DNA from: Clostridia bacterium
GTDB lineage: Bacteria > Bacillota > Clostridia > Christensenellales > CAG-1252
NCBI GenBank assembly: GCA_017455385.1
Contig: JAFTBD010000047.1
Coordinates: 1-14,640, forward strand
DNA: 14,640 nucleotides
Direction: 5' to 3'
Position numbers and translations under genes: made by a program. Below the pieces are notes generated by a model. It was given only the letters and a program-made list of their open reading frames with translations. It made no database searches and was not told the DNA's origin. Shown piece after piece: positions 13,229-14,640 of the stretch; position 1 is the first letter of the stretch, and every line of letters starts with the position of its first letter.

Positions 13229-14053
13229 TTATTTCCCGCCCGCATTGGGATTTATCAAGCGCGTCACGAGGGTTGGCGCGGATAGGGCGGCTGCTTTTGC
13301 CAGCGCGGCGTCCTCGGTTTTGTAAAGGGAGAAGAGGGTGCTCCCGCTTCCCGACATTCCCGTGAGGAGCGCGTCGTCGTCCGTCATATCCGCGAGGAGC
13401 GGGGCGATCTCGCCGTTCAGTTCGAGGGCGGGAGACTGTAGGTCGTTGACGTAATAGGCTTGCGCCTTTTCGCCGCGCAGTAAGGCTTCGTGGAGCGCCG
13501 CGATGTCGGCGTCGCGGTGCGGCGTGCGGTCGCATAGGTCGTAGGCTTCCTTGGTTGAGACGCCCGCCGAGGGAAAAGCGAGCAGGACGTAATAAGCGGG
13601 TAGCGGCGCAAGCGGGGTAAGATCCGATCCGATGCCACGTCCGACTGCGGTGCCCGTCGTCATTTGAAAAGCGACGTCGCCGAATAAGTCCTTCACGCAG
13701 TCGAAGACCGCTTTTTGTGGGAGATCGTACAGGCGTGCGCAAGCGAGCGCCGCTGCCGCCGCGTCTGCACTGCTACCGCCGAGACCGCCCGCGAGGGGAA
13801 TGTGTTTCTCGGTGGAGACGTGCATCCCGCCGAGGGAAAATTCCTTTTGGAGCGCGGAGAGCACCACGAGGGAGTTATCCCCCGAAAAGTCGCTTGTGAT
13901 ATCCTTGTCGTTTCGTTTGGAAAGGGTCAGAACGTCGTATAGATCGATGGATTGGAAGAGGGTCTCTATCGTGTGATAGCCCCCCGTTCGTCCCGTGACG
14001 GACAGCGCAAGATTCAGTTTCGCATAGGCGCGCTGTTTAACGCTGTCTGACAT
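13229..14053 (-). CDS. ispE: 4-diphosphocytidyl-2-C-methyl-D-erythritol kinase (IspE)
   Basis: This 274-residue GHMP-family kinase phosphorylates CDP-ME in the MEP pathway of isoprenoid precursor synthesis. The N-terminal AYAKLNLALSV contains the substrate-site Lys12. PLAGGLGGSSADAAAAA (86-102) is the ATP-binding glycine loop. FGDVAF supplies the catalytic-type Asp126. MSGSGSTLFSLY (233-244) is the C-terminal GHMP motif. The usual GADVPFF motif reads FGDVAFQM here, a mild departure. The start is the ATG at 14053: the open frame continues upstream but that part is out-of-frame dfr sequence, and family homology begins here. It overlaps the dfr 3' end by 17 bases and has no clear Shine-Dalgarno site, suggesting translational coupling. 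Isoprenoid synthesis therefore runs by the MEP route in this organism. Confidence 0.94.
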   Translation of the reverse strand: MSDSVKQRAYAKLNLALSVTGRTGGYHTIETLFQSIDLYDVLTLSKRNDKDITSDFSGDNSLVVLSALQKEFSLGGMHVSTEKHIPLAGGLGGSSADAAAAALACARLYDLPQKAVFDCVKDLFGDVAFQMTTGTAVGRGIGSDLTPLAPLPAYYVLLAFPSAGVSTKEAYDLCDRTPHRDADIAALHEALLRGEKAQAYYVNDLQSPALELNGEIAPLLADMTDDDALLTGMSGSGSTLFSLYKTEDAALAKAAALSAPTLVTRLINPNAGGK

Positions 14054-14534
14054 ATATGTCGAAGCTGTATGCGTAGCCGCTCGAGGTGAGCGGTTCGCCC
14101 TTTTGCAGAGTAAAATCGCCCGAAATGGCGGGGAAAGATGCGTCGCCGACGGCGTCGTCCAGCACCCGCGTGATATAGAGGGTGTCGCAGTACGGCATAA
14201 GAAGGGCGTATATCTCGCTGCCGCCGATGACGAATACTTCTTCGGTGGGGATGCCCGCTTCGTCAAGACAGCGGAGCAGTTCTTCGGGGGAACGCACCAC
14301 CGTTACGCCGCGTTCAAGGGCTTCCGCCTCGGTCATGGCGCGGGAGAGCACGTAGTTCTGCCTGTTTTTCAGTCCCTTGCCGCCGGGGAGAGACAGGAGC
14401 GTCTTGCGCCCCATCACCACGCATTTGCCTCTCGTCATCTTGACGAAATACGCCATATCTTCCGGAATGGAATAGAGAAGGGTGCCGTTTCTCCCGATAT
14501 AGCCTTTTTCGTTCACCGCCGCGATCGCATTCAT
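14037..14534 (-). CDS. folA: Dihydrofolate reductase
   Basis: This 165-residue enzyme reduces dihydrofolate to tetrahydrofolate with NADPH, regenerating the cofactor that ThyA oxidises. MNAIAAVNEKGYIGRNG opens the protein. The catalytic carboxylate is D26 in IPEDMAYF. The NADPH site includes CVVMGRKT (38-45) and FVIGGSEIYALLMPY. Length is normal. The usual LPW before the active-site acid reads LLY here: the tryptophan at the position of E. coli W22 is Tyr21, an uncommon substitution in the substrate/trimethoprim pocket. The start ATG at 14534 overlaps the thyA stop by one base (TGATG), and the 3' end overlaps ispE, so the three genes form a tight operon. Also called dfr or dfrA; it is the chromosomal housekeeping enzyme, with no sign of being an acquired resistance cassette. 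Confidence 0.95.
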   Translation of the reverse strand: MNAIAAVNEKGYIGRNGTLLYSIPEDMAYFVKMTRGKCVVMGRKTLLSLPGGKGLKNRQNYVLSRAMTEAEALERGVTVVRSPEELLRCLDEAGIPTEEVFVIGGSEIYALLMPYCDTLYITRVLDDAVGDASFPAISGDFTLQKGEPLTSSGYAYSFDIYVRQR

Positions 14535-14640
14535 CAGATCGCCACCGGTATCTTTTTGCCGAGTTTGTGGTATTCGTAGCCCTCCAAGGAGAAGCTATCA
14601 ACCGTAAAGTCGTAGAAATTCGTGATGCTCTTATCCATCA
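14534..14640 (-). CDS. thyA: Thymidylate synthase, C-terminal end (5' part beyond window)
   Basis: Only the last 34 codons are present on the - strand, ending at a TGA (14536-14534) that overlaps the dfr start. The visible peptide contains DFTVDSFSLEGYEYHKLGKK and ends IPVAI, which matches the invariant ThyA C-terminus (DF-L--Y--H--I--PVAV/I), where the terminal residues close over the dUMP/folate site. ThyA converts dUMP to dTMP and yields dihydrofolate, the substrate of the next gene's product. The peptide is too short to judge anything else. Confidence 0.85.
   Translation of the reverse strand, partial: MDKSITNFYDFTVDSFSLEGYEYHKLGKKIPVAI

Noticed and set aside
1..14640. CRISPR array, tRNA/rRNA, transposase or phage genes
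   Set aside because: No regularly spaced direct repeats with unique spacers, no cloverleaf or rRNA sequence, and no recombinase-like protein was seen on either strand.

Overview
The window looks like chromosomal DNA from a Gram-positive, Clostridia-like bacterium, probably an uncultured gut Firmicute; this placement is an inference and I could not test it. The grounds are strong GGAGG-type ribosome binding sites, lipoproteins with short lipoboxes, a XRE-cupin regulator leading a potABCD operon, an M20 PepV/Sapep-type dipeptidase, a DUF421 (YetF-like) protein, and a thyA-dfr-ispE-proS cluster with overlapping genes. Most genes are GC-rich. The segment from about 9,800 to 11,640 is clearly more AT-rich.

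Layout. (1) 1-941: the 3' part of a DUF2207 membrane protein with a glycine-rich tail, followed by a terminator. (2) 942-1468: a gene-poor, repeat-rich spacer. It holds a 20-bp inverted copy of the DUF2207 gene end, an array of decayed repeats, and then a consensus promoter with a 17-bp palindrome in its spacer. (3) 1469-6419: a five-gene polyamine operon on the + strand (XRE-cupin regulator, potA, potB, potC, potD), closed by a strong terminator. (4) 6536-8845, - strand: an AEC-family permease and, upstream of it, a PepV/Sapep-like dipeptidase. The permease has an extended -10 promoter so close to its ATG that the mRNA may be leaderless. (5) 8846-9127: a short spacer with heptamer repeats. 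(6) 9128-9802: a DUF421 protein. (7) 9803-11640: an AT-rich mini-island with a two-TM protein of unknown function, a small Cro/CI-type repressor (- strand) and a divergent Ig-like lipoprotein. The promoter between the last two contains a near-perfect palindrome. (8) 11697-14640, - strand: proS, ispE, dfr (folA) and the 3' end of thyA, a housekeeping cluster for folate/dTMP, isoprenoid and tRNA charging functions.

How the parts work together. The pot operon encodes a complete polyamine importer: lipoprotein receptor PotD, permeases PotB and PotC, ATPase PotA, and a regulator likely to sense a small ligand with its cupin domain. The AT-rich island reads as a self-contained regulated surface-lipoprotein unit and is the least explained part. 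I found no CRISPR array, rRNA, tRNA, transposase or clear defence system. The most interesting unexplained signals are the two promoter-embedded palindromes, the inverted repeat over the DUF2207 stop codon, the AT-rich inverted repeat in the pot leader, and the second TOBE-like module in PotA.
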